NCBI RefSeq assembly: GCF_027924145.1
Contig: NZ_BRVP01000009.1
Span: 98,146 to 162,145, forward strand
Reading direction: 5' to 3'
DNA from: Neptunitalea chrysea
GTDB taxonomy: Bacteria > Bacteroidota > Bacteroidia > Flavobacteriales > Flavobacteriaceae
Length of the DNA stretch: 64,000 nucleotides
In this document: in pieces, positions 63,097-64,000 of the stretch
How positions within the stretch are numbered: position 1 is the first letter of the stretch
Layout of the letters: each line of letters starts with the position of its first letter
Program-made: the position numbers and the translations under genes
The notes under the pieces: generated by a model
Database searches by the model: none
What the model was told of the DNA's origin: nothing
The model's input: only the letters and a program-made list of their open reading frames with translations

Positions 63097-63633
63097 ATGA
63101 CCCTATCATATACCGTATCGGCAGAAGATTTACTCGAGTACCGTTTATACATTACCTCTAAGTCTGATACCCACAGAAAAAGACGTTTACGCTCTCGTTG
63201 GTTAGTACCTATTTTATACATAGGCCTGGGGGTTTTTGTGGTAATTGCCACATCTAAATGGTTGTATGGCTTGGTGTTTATGGTGTTTGCTATTGCTTGG
63301 TGGTGGCTGCAACCAATTTATAATGCATATAGTTACAGACGTATGTATTTGCGAAACATAAAAAAGAAGTTTGAAGATGCACTAGGACAAAAGACAACCT
63401 TAGAAATTTCTAAGAAGTTTGTAAATGTGATAGAAGAAGGCGGGCAAACTAGTATGAAGATTAAAAAATTTAAAAATTTAATTGAAGTACCTACGCATTT
63501 CTTTTTACAAATGGATAATAATAACGCAGTAATGATACCTAAAGAAGCGGTAGAAAATCCGGAGGTATTTATTGCCGAATTGACAAGTTATGGTTTAACT
63601 TATATTGATGAAAAACAATATAAGTGGGGGTAA
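63097..63633 (+). CDS. YcxB-like membrane protein
   Basis: 178 residues: basic N-terminal region, two membrane helices (WLVPILYIGLGVFVVIATSKWLYGLVFMVFAIAWWWLQPI), then the YcxB-like domain (LEISKKFVNVIEEGGQTSMKIKKFKNLIEVPTHFFLQMDNNNAVMIPKEAVENPEVFIAEL). The family is of unknown function. Plus-strand, close to the truncated lactamase gene downstream but 58 bases apart. Confidence 0.82.
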   Translation: MTLSYTVSAEDLLEYRLYITSKSDTHRKRRLRSRWLVPILYIGLGVFVVIATSKWLYGLVFMVFAIAWWWLQPIYNAYSYRRMYLRNIKKKFEDALGQKTTLEISKKFVNVIEEGGQTSMKIKKFKNLIEVPTHFFLQMDNNNAVMIPKEAVENPEVFIAELTSYGLTYIDEKQYKWG

Positions 63634-63691
63634 ACTATTGATTAGTTTATTTTTATATGATTGACTAGCGAATTTTAAGTACTTAAATACG

Positions 63692-63955
63692 ATGAGAAAG
63701 CAACAGTACTTACTACTATTTTTTCTTGTATTTGCAATGCTGTTAAATGGGCAAACCACTAGTTTAGACAACAACGGTTTACGCATTACCCAATTAACAC
63801 CCAATACCTATGTGCATACCTGTAAAGGCAATAACGGATTAATATACATTTACAACTACGAAGCGGTGGTAGTATCTACACCTGAATCTGAAGAACAAAC
63901 CCAATGCTTAATCGACTGGATTAAGAATGAGAAAAAAACAACTATTGTTGCTTAG
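63692..63955 (+). pseudogene. truncated class B1 metallo-beta-lactamase-like protein
   Basis: 87 codons: signal peptide (ending LLNGQT), then LRITQLTPNTYVHTCKGNNGLIYIYNYEAVVVSTPESEEQTQCLIDWIKNEKKTTIVA, the typical N-terminal third of a subclass B1 metallo-beta-lactamase. The next residues in such enzymes form the HxHxD zinc motif; here TAG follows directly. Without it no zinc site can form, so the product is inactive. The stop is the first base triplet of an inverted repeat at 63953-63973. The window ends soon after. Confidence 0.7.
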
Positions 63956-63973
63956 TAAAAGTGTATTTTACTA
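63953..63973. repeat. inverted repeat at the break of the lactamase gene
   Basis: TAGTAAAA (63953-63960) and TTTTACTA (63966-63973) are perfect inverted arms around GTGTA, starting exactly at the stop codon. Possibly the end of an inserted element or a small hairpin; only 27 bases remain to the window edge. Confidence 0.4.
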
Positions 63974-64000
63974 TAGCTTACAAGAGAAAGATGATTCAGT

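Overview
The window comes from a low-GC member of the Bacteroidota, almost certainly a Flavobacteriaceae species and probably marine or aerobic. The evidence is a SusC/SusD pair with an upstream FecR-type protein, many lipoproteins and signal peptides ending in AQ, two type IX secretion sorting domains, a CrtY-type lycopene cyclase, promoters of the TTG-N19-TAnnTTTG type and almost no Shine-Dalgarno sequences. I saw no rRNA, tRNA, CRISPR array, prophage or intact transposase.

Layout. 1-10.6 kb is a phosphate-ester acquisition locus: the end of a FecR gene, a SusC with an N-terminal STN domain, SusD, a lipoprotein alkaline phosphatase, a phosphodiesterase/alkaline-phosphatase fusion and, convergently, a secreted metallophosphoesterase. 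10.7-18 kb holds ruvC, a flippase-like membrane protein, a family 2 glycosyltransferase, a glycerophosphodiester phosphodiesterase and a 769-residue orphan. 18-24.7 kb is a tetR-tolC-adaptor-RND efflux operon with a clear palindromic operator on its promoter. 25-27 kb has polyprenyl synthetase and lycopene cyclase. 28-33 kb has a GH53 galactanase, a VWA lipoprotein and several hypotheticals. 33.6-38.6 kb is a metal locus (DtxR/MntR-type repressor, Nramp-universal-stress fusion, TonB receptor with a DtxR-like palindrome on its promoter). 39-50 kb is mostly poorly known envelope proteins, including a membrane-spanning patatin and a monoheme lipoprotein. 50-64 kb is housekeeping and accessory enzymes, a NYN/LOTUS ribonuclease-like protein and several decayed genes.

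The most unusual signals lie between genes. A family of about twelve dispersed two-hairpin elements (roughly 50-115 bp) sits mainly at 3' ends of genes. Its palindrome changes by compensatory substitutions, and its outer end supplies the stop codon of several neighbouring genes. A second repeat family forms a 146-bp tandem array at 8.3-8.8 kb. A set of perfect stems at 33.0-33.2 kb, ending in two terminator-like hairpins, is a candidate structured RNA on the minus strand. At least three genes are visibly broken: an intradiol dioxygenase with a type IX tail (two compensating frameshifts), a class B1 metallo-beta-lactamase cut just before its zinc motif, and a small secreted protein.

Limits: all family assignments are from reading motifs without database searches. 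Functions of the hypothetical genes are not known to me.
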